Below are positions 10,041 through 19,824 of a stretch of 64,000 nt of DNA, piece by piece. The position numbers and the translations under genes are program-made. The stretch's first letter is position 1; the number at the start of each line of letters is the position of its first letter. This DNA comes from Yersinia similis (GTDB taxonomy: Bacteria > Pseudomonadota > Gammaproteobacteria > Enterobacterales > Enterobacteriaceae). The notes beneath the pieces were generated by a model. It did no database searches. It was not told the DNA's origin and worked only from the letters and a program-made list of their open reading frames with translations. Where the stretch lies: NCBI RefSeq assembly GCF_001053095.1, contig NZ_CGBP01000007.1, positions 112,020 through 176,019 of the forward strand. Reading direction: 5' to 3'.

Positions 10041-10871
10041 TTAACGCGTTATATTTTTAAATTTTTTGGTGGTGTTAGTCAGGGCAATTTCTGTCGGTAA
10101 ACGCTCCATTGAGCTGGCACCGTAGAAACCATCACATTGTGGGCAATGATCCATAATGTATTGTGCATCTTCCGGTGTAGAGATTGGCCCGCCATGGCAC
10201 AGCACAATCACATCTTCACGGACGCCTTTAGCTGCCGCTGCCCAATCATTAATCAGAGGAACACAGTCGGCCAGTTTCAGTGCCGTATCCGCACCAATGT
10301 TACCCCCGGTGGTCAACCCCATGTGCGGCACAATAATATCGGCACCGGCTTGTGTCATCGCGATCGCATCTTCGGCGCTGAAGACATAGGGTGTGGTCAG
10401 TAAATCTTTTTCATGAGCCAAACGGATCATCTCCACTTCCAGCCCATAGCCCATACCCGTTTCTTCAAGGTTAGCGCGGAAATTACCGTCGATTAATCCA
10501 ACGGTGGGGAAATTCTGTACGCCTGAAAAACCAAGTGCTTTCAGATGATCCAAAAAGTGATCAAATTGGCAGAAGGGGTCTGTCCCATTGACACCGGCCA
10601 GAACCGGGGTATTTTTGACCACCGGCAACACTTCTTTTGCCATATCGACCACAATGTCATTGGCATTGCCGTACGCCAGTAACCCTGCCAATGAGCCACG
10701 ACCAGCCATACGATAGCGGCCTGAGTTATAAATAACGATTAAATCAATCCCCCCCGCCTCTTCACATTTGGCTGATAGCCCCGTGCCCGCACCGCCACCA
10801 ATGATAGGCTCACGGCGGGCAATCATTTCCCGAAACTTGGCCAATATGTCCTGACGTTGAAATTTAGGCAT
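10041..10871 (-). CDS. Phosphoenolpyruvate hydrolase-like TIM-barrel protein
   Basis: A 276-residue protein of the PEP_hydrolase-like family (the family name is from similarity; the reaction is not well established). Visible motifs are [19 protein letters not shown] near the start, [15 protein letters not shown] near residue 44, [13 protein letters not shown] in the middle, and [14 protein letters not shown], typical of TIM-barrel phosphate sites. No signal peptide. ATG 10871 has GGAG nine bases upstream; the GTG four codons earlier is less likely. It is the second gene of an operon after the UPF0261 protein; these two families are often neighbours, suggesting a shared pathway of unknown substrate. 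Confidence 0.8.
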   Translation of the reverse strand: MPKFQRQDILAKFREMIARREPIIGGGAGTGLSAKCEEAGGIDLIVIYNSGRYRMAGRGSLAGLLAYGNANDIVVDMAKEVLPVVKNTPVLAGVNGTDPFCQFDHFLDHLKALGFSGVQNFPTVGLIDGNFRANLEETGMGYGLEVEMIRLAHEKDLLTTPYVFSAEDAIAMTQAGADIIVPHMGLTTGGNIGADTALKLADCVPLINDWAAAAKGVREDVIVLCHGGPISTPEDAQYIMDHCPQCDGFYGASSMERLPTEIALTNTTKKFKNITR

Positions 10872-10896
10872 GTGCTTCTCCACAAATAAAATACCC

Positions 10897-12129
10897 CTAA
10901 TGGGAAGGGCGATTCACTATTTCTTTATTCACAATTTCTTTAAAGTTTTCGATGGCTGCCTGGGCAAACAGCGGGTCATTAATATTGAATGGGTAATGGA
11001 CCACACGCCGCTTATCGGTTTGAATCACTGTTTCTTCCAGTGTGCGGATAAAGGCCGTTAGCGCGTTTTTATCCCAGAACGGTTGACCGGCGGCATCCAA
11101 TGCTGAGAACCCCCCTTCAGGAATTAAAAAGCGCACTTCACCCTGACAACGATTTAACTTCTCGCCAATCCAGCGGGCCATTTCAATATTCTCTTGCTCA
11201 GTGGTGCGCATCAGCGTCACCTGAGCATTATGTTTATAGAACAGGCGGCCAGCATATTTAGCCGGGATGGTGGCCGGGCCGCCAAAATTGACCATATCCA
11301 GTGCACCACAGGAGCCGACGTAGGGAATATTGGTATGGGCTATTGCATCAAACCGTTCCGGCCCACAGGCCAATACGCCATCAAATAACAGGTCACAAAC
11401 TTCCGTGGTCGTCAGATCAAGCACGCCAGCCAATAAACCGCTTTCGGCCAATTTCTCCATCGCTTTGCCACCGCTGCCCGTGGCATGGAATACCAAACAG
11501 TCATACTCATCCGATAATTCTGCACTAACCGCCTGAATACACGGTGTTGTTACCCCAAACATAGTCAGACCCAGCGCGGGTTTGTCATCAACCGGAGACG
11601 CTTCTTGAGCAAAATAAACCGCCCCCGCAACTTGGTGAGCCGCGTTACTGAGGACCCGCCGGGAAATACGGTTAAGCCCGGCAATGTCGGTGACGGAATA
11701 CATCATCGCGATATCACTGGCCCCGATATAACCGGAAACATCACCAGAGGCCATGGTGGACACCATCAGTTTAGGGATACCAATGGGTAAACTTTGCATC
11801 GCTGGGGTGATCAGCGCTGTGCCACCAGAACCGCCCATACCAAGTAAAGCGGCAACATCAACGCGACTCGCCATAAAACGCTCGAAAGCGATAGCCATAG
11901 CATTAATGGCCTGCCCTCTATCACCACAAAAAACCGCCTGACGACCATCGGGGTGATAGCCCGCTACCGTTTCAGCGCGGACATCAGTACCGCTATCCCT
12001 CTGGCTCTCTTTGGTTGATAAATCAACGGTGACCGTTGTCAGACCGGTTGCCTGGATCAGTTCACTGACATACGCCAGTTCCTGGCCTTTGGTATCGGTA
12101 GTGGTAGCAATATAAATATGACGAGGCAT
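10897..12129 (-). CDS. UPF0261 / Tm-1-like ATP-binding protein
   Basis: A 410-residue cytosolic protein of the UPF0261 family. The N-terminal half starts [16 protein letters not shown] and has a glycine-rich [17 protein letters not shown] near residue 100. The C-terminal half carries [15 protein letters not shown] near 225. The plant relative Tm-1 binds a viral replicase, but bacterial members have no settled function. It precedes the PEP-hydrolase-like gene by 25 bases. The divergent TetR gene and the repeats between them make local control likely. Confidence 0.82.
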   Translation of the reverse strand: MPRHIYIATTTDTKGQELAYVSELIQATGLTTVTVDLSTKESQRDSGTDVRAETVAGYHPDGRQAVFCGDRGQAINAMAIAFERFMASRVDVAALLGMGGSGGTALITPAMQSLPIGIPKLMVSTMASGDVSGYIGASDIAMMYSVTDIAGLNRISRRVLSNAAHQVAGAVYFAQEASPVDDKPALGLTMFGVTTPCIQAVSAELSDEYDCLVFHATGSGGKAMEKLAESGLLAGVLDLTTTEVCDLLFDGVLACGPERFDAIAHTNIPYVGSCGALDMVNFGGPATIPAKYAGRLFYKHNAQVTLMRTTEQENIEMARWIGEKLNRCQGEVRFLIPEGGFSALDAAGQPFWDKNALTAFIRTLEETVIQTDKRRVVHYPFNINDPLFAQAAIENFKEIVNKEIVNRPSH

Positions 12130-12232
12130 CTGAACATCCTTCTATGAATGTGGTAGCGACTCACTTCCTGTTGCCACCTATCGGTTTCAACATGCTTATT
12201 TATAACGGCTTATTTTTTGAGGTGACATTTCT

Positions 12233-12285
12233 TATGGGGTAACTGATATTTTTTATGGCTCAAGCGATGCGTTTTATGGGTCAAC
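12233..12285. promoter_or_regulatory. Three direct repeats spaced exactly 21 bp
   Basis: TATGG begins at 12233, 12254 and 12275. The first and third copies extend to TTATGGG-TAACTGA and TTATGGGTCAACTGA, and the middle copy is degenerate (TTATGGCTCAAGCGA). A spacing of 21 bp is two helical turns, so the sites face the same side of DNA. They lie about 100-150 bases upstream of the UPF0261 start and look like binding sites for a regulator. Confidence 0.5.
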
Positions 12286-12318
12286 TGACAGCACCGAATG
12301 ATTAAGATAGCACCATAT

Positions 12319-12376
12319 TGAGACAGCAGTATCATTATCGCAAAGGGCACATGTAGAATATGAGACGGTAGTCTCA
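12319..12376. promoter_or_regulatory. Pair of TetR-type operator palindromes
   Basis: TGAGAC-N4-GTATCA at 12319-12334 and the perfect palindrome TGAGAC-GGTA-GTCTCA at 12361-12376 share the same half-site. Their starts are 42 bp (four turns) apart, in the divergent promoter region between the UPF0261 operon and the TetR gene. The size and symmetry fit TetR dimers. Binding by the adjacent regulator is inference. Confidence 0.55.
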
Positions 12377-12474
12377 AAATTCATGTCAGAGTGAAACGCA
12401 TGGATAGTGATTTGTGCTAGCGGTTTGGTATAGTGAAGCAGATATAATCAGTATACGAATGTGGTCCACAGACT

Positions 12475-12525
12475 CATTAAATCGATAAATTCATTAGATC
12501 AGCAAACTCATTAAGTCTATAAACC
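12475..12525 (+). repeat. Three tandem 17-bp units upstream of the TetR gene
   Basis: Degenerate units CATTAAATCGATAAATT, CATTAGATCAGCAAACT and CATTAAGTCTATAAACC abut exactly. The last is followed by ATGGAGCAACC and the GTG start. Part of the 17-bp array class seen at other gene starts in this window. Confidence 0.6.
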
Positions 12526-12536
12526 ATGGAGCAACC

Positions 12537-13199
12537 GTGAATACTCAGGATAAACAAGAAGGTTTCTCTCCATCGTTAACGACCATTAGAGCCAGAACCC
12601 GGCGGTTACTTATTGATACCGCGATGTCGATGTATGAGCGTGGTGCATTCCCATCAATCACCGAAGTCGCCAGCACGGCCCAGCTTTCTCGTGCTACTGC
12701 TTACCGTTACTTCCCGACGCAAAGCGCGTTGGTTGCAGCTATGGTTGATGAGAGCCTCGGTCCAATATTGGCTTGGCAGCCCACCCAACCGGATACGCGG
12801 CAGCGTATTGCCGAATTATTGTCCTTTGCTTATCCGCGCATGTTGCAACATGAAGGCGTGTTACGTGCAGCTCTGCATTTATCGCTACAGCAATGGGCTG
12901 ACACCCGCAGCGGCAACAGTAACAACAGCCATGAAGAGAAGTTAATACGTGGGAACCGGAAACGATTACTGAAATTAGCAGTCGAGCCACTGGAAGGGAA
13001 GTTGGCGCCGGAGGCCTTGCAACGGGTGATCCATGCCTTTTCATTAATCTATGGCTCTGAAGTTTTTATGGTACTAAAAGATATTTGGCATCTGGACGAG
13101 GCGGGGATTCAGGATGTGACCCAATGGATGGGCAAGGCCATTTTGTTGCAAGCAGAAACCGATGCCCAACTGGCGGCTCAAGACAAGACTCACTCGTGA
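12537..13199 (+). CDS. TetR/AcrR-family transcriptional regulator
   Basis: A 220-residue regulator. Residues about 20-70 hold the TetR helix-turn-helix, including SITEVASTAQLSRATAYRYFPTQSAL, with the conserved AYRYF end of the recognition helix. The C-terminal part is the ligand domain with an unknown effector. The start is GTG 12537 with GGAG six bases upstream. It is divergent from the UPF0261/PEP-hydrolase operon and is the likely local repressor, acting on the palindromes between them. Confidence 0.88.
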   Translation: MNTQDKQEGFSPSLTTIRARTRRLLIDTAMSMYERGAFPSITEVASTAQLSRATAYRYFPTQSALVAAMVDESLGPILAWQPTQPDTRQRIAELLSFAYPRMLQHEGVLRAALHLSLQQWADTRSGNSNNSHEEKLIRGNRKRLLKLAVEPLEGKLAPEALQRVIHAFSLIYGSEVFMVLKDIWHLDEAGIQDVTQWMGKAILLQAETDAQLAAQDKTHS

Positions 13200-13268
13200 G
13201 AATAATGAGAGAGAGTATAAGAGCAAATAGGTGGCCGCACTGACAATGCAACCACCACAAATGTCAGA

Positions 13269-15431
13269 TTATACGGCTTCCAGACGCGCATAGGCCGCGA
13301 CCAGCCACTTAATCCCCTCGCCAGGGAAAGCAACTTGCAAGCGGTTATGCTCACCGCTACCTTCCAGATTCACAATAGTACCCTCACCAAATTTAGGGTG
13401 CCGCACTCGCTGGCCCAGTGAGAAACCGCTGTCATTCTCATGCATTGGGGTCCCCATTCGGCGGTGATTCACCGGGCGGGAAACACTGGCGCGTAACCGA
13501 ACCTCTTCGACACACTCCTGTGGCAGTTCGCCAATAAAGCGTGAAGGGCGGTGGTTGACCTCTTTACCGTATAGGCGGCGGCTCTCAGCGTAACATAGCG
13601 TCAGCTTCTGCATTGCACGAGTTAACCCAACATAGGCCAAACGCCGCTCCTCTTCCAGGCGCCCCCCCTCATCCAATGACATTTGGCTCGGGAACATCCC
13701 TTCTTCCATTCCCACAATAAATACCTGTGGAAACTCCAAGCCTTTCGCTGAATGGAGAGTCATTAATTGCACCGCATCCTGATAGGCATCGGCCTGGCCA
13801 TCTCCGGCTTCCAGCGCGGCATGGGATAAGAAAGCCTGTAGCGGCATCAGATCCTGATCTTCATCCTGATAGCTGTATTGGCGGGTCGCTGTAACCAGTT
13901 CCTCAAGGTTCTCGATACGTGCCTGACCTTTTTCGCCTTTTTCCTGTTCGTACATCGACCACAAGCCAGAATCACGAATAACGCGATCAGTTTGCACGTG
14001 TAGCGGCATATCCGCCGTTTCGCGCGCCAGTGAATCGATCAGCTCGACAAAGCGTTGTAATGCGGACGCTGCACGCCCTGCAAGCACTTTTTCCTGCAAC
14101 ATGGCACGGGTTGATTGCCATAGCGTTAACTGGCGGTCACGGGCGGTTTGACGCACCACATCCAATGTGCGATCGCCAATTCCCCGAGTGGGTGTATTCA
14201 CCACCCGTTCAAACGCGGCGTCATCATTACGATTGGAAATCAGGCGCAGATAAGCCAGTGAGTCTTTAATTTCCTGGCGGTCGAAGAAGCGCTGCCCCCC
14301 ATAAATACGGTACGGTGTCGCCGTTTGCAGTAATGCTTCTTCTAATACGCGCGATTGGGCGTTGCTGCGGTACAAAATGGCACAATCATTCAGCGCACCG
14401 CCGTTGTCCTGCCAGGCTTTAATACGATTGACCACAAAACGGGCTTCATCTAACTCGTTAAACGCACAATAGAGGGAGATAGGTTCGCCCTCCGCGCCAT
14501 CGGTCCACAGATTTTTCCCCATGCGGCCATCATTGTTGGCAATCAGGGCATTGGCGGCGGCCAAAATGGTGCTGGTCGAGCGGTAATTCTGCTCCAGACG
14601 GATGGTCTCTGCACCGGGGAAATCCTTCAAGAAACGTTGGATATTCTCAACCTGTGCGCCACGCCAACCATAGATTGACTGGTCATCGTCGCCAACGATC
14701 ATCACATTGGAACGTTCACCGGCCAACAAGCGGATCCAGGCATATTGGATGTTGTTGGTATCCTGAAACTCATCCACCAGAATGTTGGTGAAGCGTTCAC
14801 GATAATGATTAAGAATATGTGGTTTGTTCAGCCACAGCTCATGTGCCCGTAGCAACAACTCGGCAAAATCAACCAAACCCGCACGATCGCACGCTTCCTG
14901 GTAAGCCTGATAGATACGTAACCAAGTGGCCTCAACCGGATTACCGTAGCTCTCAATATGTTGCGGGCGCAACCCTTCGTCTTTTTTGCCGTTGATGTAC
15001 CACATCGCCTGGCGCGGTGGCCATTGTTTCTCATCTAAATTGAGTGCTTTGACCAGGCGTTTCAATAACCGCAGTTGGTCATCGCTATCAAGGATTTGAA
15101 AATCTTGTGGCAGATTGGCATCCAGATGGTGAGCACGCAGCAAGCGGTGCGCTAAACCGTGGAAAGTACCGATCCACATCCCGCCTTGACTGGTGCCAAT
15201 CAGATGTTCAATACGGTGGCGCATTTCAGCCGCCGCTTTATTGGTAAAAGTTACCGAGATAATCGAATACGGCGAGGCATTCTCCACCGACAACAGCCAG
15301 GCGATACGGTGAACCAGCACCCGCGTTTTGCCACTGCCTGCACCGGCCAGTACCAACAGGTTACCGCGTGGCGCGGCTACGGCGTCACGTTGTTTTTCAT
15401 TCAGGCTGTCGAGCAGATCAGAAACGTCCAT
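13269..15431 (-). CDS. uvrD: DNA helicase II UvrD
   Basis: Superfamily 1 3'-5' helicase for nucleotide excision and mismatch repair, 720 residues, the same as E. coli. Walker A AGAGSGKT is at residues 29-36, VDEFQDTN (motif II) near 220, [13 protein letters not shown] near 250, and VGLTRAM near 610. The C-terminal Tudor-like segment GQRVRHPKFGEGTI is present. ATG 15431 gives the conserved MDVSDLLDSLN start; the GTG two codons upstream is not needed. A LexA box lies 69 bases upstream. Confidence 0.96.
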   Translation of the reverse strand: MDVSDLLDSLNEKQRDAVAAPRGNLLVLAGAGSGKTRVLVHRIAWLLSVENASPYSIISVTFTNKAAAEMRHRIEHLIGTSQGGMWIGTFHGLAHRLLRAHHLDANLPQDFQILDSDDQLRLLKRLVKALNLDEKQWPPRQAMWYINGKKDEGLRPQHIESYGNPVEATWLRIYQAYQEACDRAGLVDFAELLLRAHELWLNKPHILNHYRERFTNILVDEFQDTNNIQYAWIRLLAGERSNVMIVGDDDQSIYGWRGAQVENIQRFLKDFPGAETIRLEQNYRSTSTILAAANALIANNDGRMGKNLWTDGAEGEPISLYCAFNELDEARFVVNRIKAWQDNGGALNDCAILYRSNAQSRVLEEALLQTATPYRIYGGQRFFDRQEIKDSLAYLRLISNRNDDAAFERVVNTPTRGIGDRTLDVVRQTARDRQLTLWQSTRAMLQEKVLAGRAASALQRFVELIDSLARETADMPLHVQTDRVIRDSGLWSMYEQEKGEKGQARIENLEELVTATRQYSYQDEDQDLMPLQAFLSHAALEAGDGQADAYQDAVQLMTLHSAKGLEFPQVFIVGMEEGMFPSQMSLDEGGRLEEERRLAYVGLTRAMQKLTLCYAESRRLYGKEVNHRPSRFIGELPQECVEEVRLRASVSRPVNHRRMGTPMHENDSGFSLGQRVRHPKFGEGTIVNLEGSGEHNRLQVAFPGEGIKWLVAAYARLEAV

Positions 15432-15499
15432 AGGCACCGTTTATCGGGTAAGGGAAAATAGCCACAATGCCGGGTATCCGGTATTTTGCCCCCCTTCCA

Positions 15500-15515
15500 C
15501 TGTAGATTTACACAG
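15500..15515. promoter_or_regulatory. LexA (SOS) box of uvrD
   Basis: CTGTAGATTTACACAG matches the CTGT-N8-ACAG SOS box, centred about 75 bases upstream of the uvrD start and just beyond the yigB stop. E. coli uvrD is LexA-regulated from the same position. Confidence 0.85.
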
Positions 15516-15530
15516 GGTTATTGCTGGGGA

Positions 15531-16247
15531 TTATAGCAATGCTGTCAGGGATGCCAACTGGGAAATTTCAATATGTGGCAGTAAACGGCTATCACGGGCA
15601 GTCATCAGGTTTTGTTGCCTATCGTTAATCCAACAGGCTTGCATACCACAGCGCAGCGAACCGGCAACATCCGTCGTTAGGTCATCACCAACATGCAGAA
15701 TGTGTTTTAACGGAATATCCAAATGATTCGCCGCTTTATGATACATATCGCGGAATGGCTTGGCGCGACCATGAGGGCCTGAGCGCAAGACAAACTGAAA
15801 ATAGCGATCCAACCCGCAAGCTTTAGGATCAGCATTGCCGTTAGTGATGGCCACCAGCGGGTAATGCTCCGCTAATGCGCTCAGTGTATCGTGCGTGGCT
15901 TGCGGCACATCAATACGGCTGCGCCATAGCGTGAAGTTTTCCATTGCCGCATCTGCTCCCGCTTGCGCCTCTGCCTTACTCAGGCCATGGCGCATCAAGC
16001 CCAGTTCAATCGCCTGCCAACGCCATTGCGTGACATCGTGGTAGATACCGGGATCTTGTGCCAATAACTCAGCACGTAAGCGCTGGAAATCCGCAATCTG
16101 CAACAGGGTTAAATTGGGGTGATACTGTTGTAAAAAAGCCACAGACTGCTGCTCAGTGCGGGTGATCACTGGCCGATTGTCGTACAACGTGTCATCCAAA
16201 TCGAAGGTAATAGCGGAAATACGCTCAAGTGGACGATAAAAATGCAT
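15531..16247 (-). CDS. yigB: HAD phosphatase YigB (riboflavin pathway)
   Basis: A 238-residue HAD hydrolase with the nucleophile motif [11 protein letters not shown] at residues about 15-25, and [10 protein letters not shown] as motif IV near 178. E. coli YigB dephosphorylates the riboflavin intermediate 5-amino-6-ribitylamino-uracil phosphate and FMN. Its ATG overlaps the xerC stop (TAATG), indicating translational coupling within the dapF-yigA-xerC-yigB operon. Confidence 0.93.
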   Translation of the reverse strand: MHFYRPLERISAITFDLDDTLYDNRPVITRTEQQSVAFLQQYHPNLTLLQIADFQRLRAELLAQDPGIYHDVTQWRWQAIELGLMRHGLSKAEAQAGADAAMENFTLWRSRIDVPQATHDTLSALAEHYPLVAITNGNADPKACGLDRYFQFVLRSGPHGRAKPFRDMYHKAANHLDIPLKHILHVGDDLTTDVAGSLRCGMQACWINDRQQNLMTARDSRLLPHIEISQLASLTALL

Positions 16248-17158
16248 TAGGATTTGCCTCGTTTGGCCCGTGGATGAGCAGCATCATACACTGTCGCCAG
16301 ATGTTGAAAGTCGAGATGTGTATAAATTTGCGTGGTGGTCAGATTGGCATGGCCCAGTAGCTCTTGTACTGCGCGTAGATCACCGCTGGATTCCAGCATG
16401 TGCGTGGCAAAAGAGTGCCGCAATTTATGCGGGTGAATATGGCTACTGACCCCCTGCTTCACCCCCCATTCAGCAAAGCGCTTTTGCACATTACGGGCTG
16501 AAATGCGCTTGCCGGTATTGGCCAGAAAAATAGCGTCATCCTGCGGTTCGAATAACTCACGCAACGCCAGCCAATGCTGTAACCAGGTCACCGCCGTTTT
16601 ACCTAACGGCACCTTGCGCTCTTTACTGCCCTTCCCCATCACCCAGACATCGCCGCTCGCCAGATCTACATGTTTACAGTTCATGCCAACCAATTCAGAT
16701 AAACGCAGACCCGCACCGTACATCACCTCCAGCATCGCCCGGTCGCGTACCGCCAGCGGATCGTTCAGATCAATACTCAGCAGTTTATCGACTTCATCAA
16801 CATCAATATTTTTCGGCAAATGACGGCCCGAGCGCGGCGTACTGACCCCTTTAGCGGGGTTCGCTGCCAACACGCCCTGGCTGACCAACCAATTGAGAAA
16901 GCTGCGCAACGCGGAGAGCCGTAATGCCAGGCTTGAAGCATGTAAACCCGCACGTTTGCTGCGGGAGACCAACGAACGAACCTGAGCGGCATCTAGTGTC
17001 TGCCAGTGAGCCAAGCCCATCTGTTCACCTATTTCCATTAGTGCAGACAACTGACGTCGATAACTGGTGACCGTCAGTGGACTAAGCTGACGCTCAATAC
17101 TGAGATAACGGAGAAAAGCCTCTACCTGCGGAGTCAGTGAGGCACTGAACTCGGTCAT
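16247..17158 (-). CDS. xerC: Site-specific tyrosine recombinase XerC
   Basis: A 303-residue recombinase that with XerD resolves chromosome dimers at dif. The catalytic residues are visible: arginine in GAGLRLSEL, lysine in [23 protein letters not shown] with the His-Arg pair, the later histidine in LLGHANL, and the nucleophile tyrosine in QIYTHL. The start at 17158 overlaps the yigA stop by ATGA; five extra upstream codons (TTG) are unlikely. Part of the dapF-yigA-xerC-yigB-(uvrD) series. Confidence 0.95.
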   Translation of the reverse strand: MTEFSASLTPQVEAFLRYLSIERQLSPLTVTSYRRQLSALMEIGEQMGLAHWQTLDAAQVRSLVSRSKRAGLHASSLALRLSALRSFLNWLVSQGVLAANPAKGVSTPRSGRHLPKNIDVDEVDKLLSIDLNDPLAVRDRAMLEVMYGAGLRLSELVGMNCKHVDLASGDVWVMGKGSKERKVPLGKTAVTWLQHWLALRELFEPQDDAIFLANTGKRISARNVQKRFAEWGVKQGVSSHIHPHKLRHSFATHMLESSGDLRAVQELLGHANLTTTQIYTHLDFQHLATVYDAAHPRAKRGKS

Positions 17159-17859
17159 ACCGGCTCGATCCAACGTGCCAGCAGGCCCGGCAGCAACGTG
17201 GATAGCTGATTTAGCATCACCGTCCCCATGCCTTGTTGATAATGCTGAGCATCGCGGCTGCTAAAAATAACGACACCCAAATCGCCGTCCGTACCTAGTA
17301 GTGACAGCGCTACAGACCCCACCAGCTTGGCCTGAGGCAGTAGTAGCAATAATTCTGGCCCATTCAGGCTACCCAGATAATGGTGGCGGTTACCTAACCG
17401 CTGAATACGCAGTGGTTCGAACGCGTGGCGGGATAGCGCCAAATGGGTAAAATCAGAGGGTGCGCCAATCTGCCAACGGTCATTGAATAACCGAATATTA
17501 GCACCAGCCAACCCGAAGTCTCTGGCCCAACGTTGCAGACGATTGAGCATATCTTGCAAGCTATCTGCCGCCGCCAGATTGGCTTGCAATTGTAACAAAC
17601 GGCTGAACAACACTTCATTCAATCCCGCCTGTTCCATCAGCAAGGTAATCTCCTCTTCCAACTGGCCTATCTGATTACGCTGGCGTCCTAGCTGCCACTC
17701 CACCAGCGAGACACTGCCTCTGACCGGATGAGGGATATGCATCTGTTCGACCAAACGGGCATTGCGGATAAAGAAGTCGGGATTTTGCAATAAGTACTGC
17801 ATCACTGCATCATCGTCTAATTCGATGCCCGCTAACGCCTGCTCCTCATAACTCTTCAT
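17155..17859 (-). CDS. yigA: DUF484 family protein YigA
   Basis: A 234-residue GAF-like DUF484 protein of unknown function that usually lies between dapF and xerC. It starts [11 protein letters not shown] and contains [17 protein letters not shown] near residue 30 and a predicted short coiled segment around 65-85. Its ATG is in register with a tandem array of 17-bp units, each of which carries its own ATG, so the array may be a duplicated start region. It ends with the four-base overlap into xerC. Confidence 0.9.
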   Translation of the reverse strand: MKSYEEQALAGIELDDDAVMQYLLQNPDFFIRNARLVEQMHIPHPVRGSVSLVEWQLGRQRNQIGQLEEEITLLMEQAGLNEVLFSRLLQLQANLAAADSLQDMLNRLQRWARDFGLAGANIRLFNDRWQIGAPSDFTHLALSRHAFEPLRIQRLGNRHHYLGSLNGPELLLLLPQAKLVGSVALSLLGTDGDLGVVIFSSRDAQHYQQGMGTVMLNQLSTLLPGLLARWIEPV

Positions 17860-17935
17860 ATATCAATGCTCTTCATATATCAATGCCCTTCATATATTAA
17901 CGCTCGCCATGTATCAACACTCGTCATAAATGAAT
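17851..17935 (-). repeat. Five tandem 17-bp units spanning the dapF stop and yigA start
   Basis: Units at 17851, 17868, 17885, 17902 and 17919 have a consensus like GCTCTTCATATATCAAT on the plus strand. Each holds a CAT (ATG on the minus strand) at the same phase, and the first one is the yigA start codon. The last unit overlaps the final dapF codons and stop. Confidence 0.85.
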
Positions 17936-18748
17936 AAATCCGTCATAGACATGGGTGGCAGGCCCGGTCATATACAACGGATGGCCTGGTCCCTGCCAAC
18001 GGATGTGTAAACTGCCGCCCGGCAATTCAACATGCACATTTTCGTTCAACAACTCTTGCACCACCCCGACGGCCACCGCAGCACATGCACCACTGCCACA
18101 GGCTTGCGTTTCACCCGCCCCACGCTCATACACCCGTAAACGAATATGGTCGCGACTGACAACCTGCATAAAGCCGATATTCGCCCGCTCAGGGAAACGC
18201 TCATGGTTTTCCAATACTGGACCCAGCAACGCCACGTTGGCAACCGAAACATCATCGACCTGCATCACACAATGGGGGTTGCCCATCGACACCACGCCAC
18301 ACAGCACCGTATGCTCCGCGGCGCGCAAAATATAGGTTTTCTCCGCTTTGACGGCGCGGAAAGGGACAGTTTGCGGATCAAAATCAGGCTCGCCCATATT
18401 GACGCAGACCTGTTCATCTTCTGTCACGCTTAGGATAATACGGCCAGTTTGAGTACTGACGCTTATCTCGCGCTTATTGGTCAGCCCTTTCAAACGAACA
18501 AAACGGGCAAAGCAACGTGCACCATTACCACACTGAGAGACCTCGCTCCCATCGGCATTAAAAATACGGTAGTGAAAATCCAGCTCAGGATCGTAGGGCG
18601 GCTCAACTACCAGCATCTGATCAAAGCCCACACCCGTGTGCCGGTCTGCTAATCGGCGGATCAATTCCGGCGAAAAGTAAACATTTTGAGTCACTGCATC
18701 AACAACCATAAAGTCGTTGCCAAGACCGTGCATTTTGGAGAACTGCAT
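17924..18748 (-). CDS. dapF: Diaminopimelate epimerase
   Basis: Converts LL- to meso-diaminopimelate for lysine and peptidoglycan synthesis. It has 274 residues, as in E. coli. The two catalytic cysteines are in [13 protein letters not shown] (Cys73) and [12 protein letters not shown] (near 217). It starts [17 protein letters not shown]. Its last codons run into the 17-bp tandem array at the yigA start, so array changes could alter its C-terminus. Confidence 0.96.
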   Translation of the reverse strand: MQFSKMHGLGNDFMVVDAVTQNVYFSPELIRRLADRHTGVGFDQMLVVEPPYDPELDFHYRIFNADGSEVSQCGNGARCFARFVRLKGLTNKREISVSTQTGRIILSVTEDEQVCVNMGEPDFDPQTVPFRAVKAEKTYILRAAEHTVLCGVVSMGNPHCVMQVDDVSVANVALLGPVLENHERFPERANIGFMQVVSRDHIRLRVYERGAGETQACGSGACAAVAVGVVQELLNENVHVELPGGSLHIRWQGPGHPLYMTGPATHVYDGFIHL

Positions 18749-18777
18749 ATCATACTCCGCTGACTACTATTCTTATT

Positions 18778-18846
18778 GTTGGCTAAATTCGGTGTTGGCT
18801 AAGTCCGGTACTGGCTAACGTCGATACAGGGCTAACGTTGATACTG
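18778..18846. repeat. Tandem 16-17 bp units upstream of dapF
   Basis: GGCTAA recurs at 18781, 18797, 18813 and 18830 within units like GTTGGCTAAGTCCGGTA. The array fills most of the gap between lptM and dapF. Confidence 0.75.
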
Positions 18847-18932
18847 ATGTCATGTGGCGGTGTTCATGCTCACCTTAGCCTAATGTCTTGCAGATCATAC
18901 ACCGCTAAGGTATCAAACTCAGGGTTTTCAGA

Positions 18933-19133
18933 TCACTGTGGCTCGGCACTAGGGGGGGTCTGTTGTGTACCAGACAGAACCTGCTGGTTTTTCTCTACCT
19001 GCCCACTCTCTTGTTGCGCCGCATTGACCGGGGGTTTATCCGCCGGTGGAAAATATAACGGGCCTTTCAGGCCACAACCGGCAAGTGCAAGTACCATCAT
19101 TGCAGCCATCGGCCAACGTAGTTCTTTTTTCAT
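18933..19133 (-). CDS. lptM: LPS-assembly lipoprotein LptM (YifL)
   Basis: A 66-residue lipoprotein: signal MKKELRWPMAAMMVLALAGC with lipobox LAGC (Cys20), then GLKGPLYFPP, the conserved mature N-terminus of YifL/LptM. In E. coli, LptM helps fold the LptDE translocon in the outer membrane. The tail is rich in Gln, Pro and Ser. It precedes dapF as in E. coli. Tandem 18-bp units lie directly upstream of its start. Confidence 0.9.
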   Translation of the reverse strand: MKKELRWPMAAMMVLALAGCGLKGPLYFPPADKPPVNAAQQESGQVEKNQQVLSGTQQTPPSAEPQ

Positions 19134-19142
19134 TTTTTAACG

Positions 19143-19206
19143 CCTGTAAATTGTATTAAACCTGTAAATCGTATTAAACCTGTAAATCGTATTAAACCTG
19201 TCACTC
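19143..19206. repeat. Tandem 18-bp units between lptM and cyaY
   Basis: GTATTAAACC recurs at 19153, 19171 and 19189 in units GTATTAAACCTGTAAATC, with a partial copy at the left edge. It sits in the divergent promoter region of lptM and cyaY. Confidence 0.85.
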
Positions 19207-19263
19207 ATGCGTCCAAGCTCTCTATAATCGCAGGTGGATCATGAAAAGCAATAGGAATTGAAT

Positions 19264-19587
19264 ATGAACGATAGCGAGTTTCATCAGTTAGCCGATCAAT
19301 TGATGCTTTACATTGAAGAGACACTGGATGGTTTTACTGGCGATAGTGATATCGATTATGAAACCAATGGCGGGGTGATGACCCTGACCTTCGAGAATAG
19401 CAGCAAGATTGTGATTAACCGTCAAGAACCCTTGCATCAGGTATGGCTGGCGACCAAAGCGGGTGGCTACCACTTTAATTATCGTGACGGCCACTGGTAT
19501 TGCTCACGCAGTGGCGAAGAGTTTTTTGCCAAATTGTCCGAGGCGGTGACCACACAGGCGGGTGAAAAAGTCAGTTTCAGTGAGTAA
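19264..19587 (+). CDS. cyaY: Frataxin homologue CyaY
   Basis: Iron-binding regulator of Fe-S cluster assembly, working with IscS. It has 107 residues with an acidic N-terminal helix ([12 protein letters not shown] onwards), an acidic ridge, and the conserved [14 protein letters not shown] segment. ATG 19264 has AGGA upstream; the TTG two codons before is not needed. Divergent from lptM. Confidence 0.95.
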   Translation: MNDSEFHQLADQLMLYIEETLDGFTGDSDIDYETNGGVMTLTFENSSKIVINRQEPLHQVWLATKAGGYHFNYRDGHWYCSRSGEEFFAKLSEAVTTQAGEKVSFSE

Positions 19588-19593
19588 AATCGC

Positions 19594-19622
19594 AATACCA
19601 GCCGAGCAACTCGGTTGGTATT
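19594..19622 (+). terminator. Terminator hairpin after cyaY
   Basis: AATACCAGCCGAG pairs with CTCGGTTGGTATT around a three-base loop (13-bp stem, one G-T wobble), followed by AATATA. It starts 7 bases after the cyaY stop. Confidence 0.75.
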
Positions 19623-19623
19623 A

Positions 19624-19689
19624 ATATACCCGCCATACTTCAAGCGGCATGTACGTTGGCTACCTGCATCTTGAAGTAACTTGGTTATA
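19624..19689. repeat. Shortened ERIC element (about 66 bp)
   Basis: It begins ATATACCCGCCATACTTCAAG and ends with CTTGAAGTAACTTGGTTATAG, the two ends of an ERIC element without the central part. Internally deleted ERICs are known from yersiniae. Confidence 0.7.
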
Positions 19690-19824
19690 GATATCAATAT
19701 ATTCTTTCGTTTTAAGTCTAGCCGAATATCCAATCAGGTCATCAACCGATACGTAATAAGAATAAAAAAATTAAAATTATTTCCTTCGAAAAATAATTTA
19801 ACTATTTTTATAGCGAGAAGATCT

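Noticed and set aside
19681..19824. N-terminal extension of the pentapeptide-repeat protein
   Set aside because: The segment is derived from ERIC-end and AT-rich spacer; the ATG at 19825 has a better ribosome-binding context.
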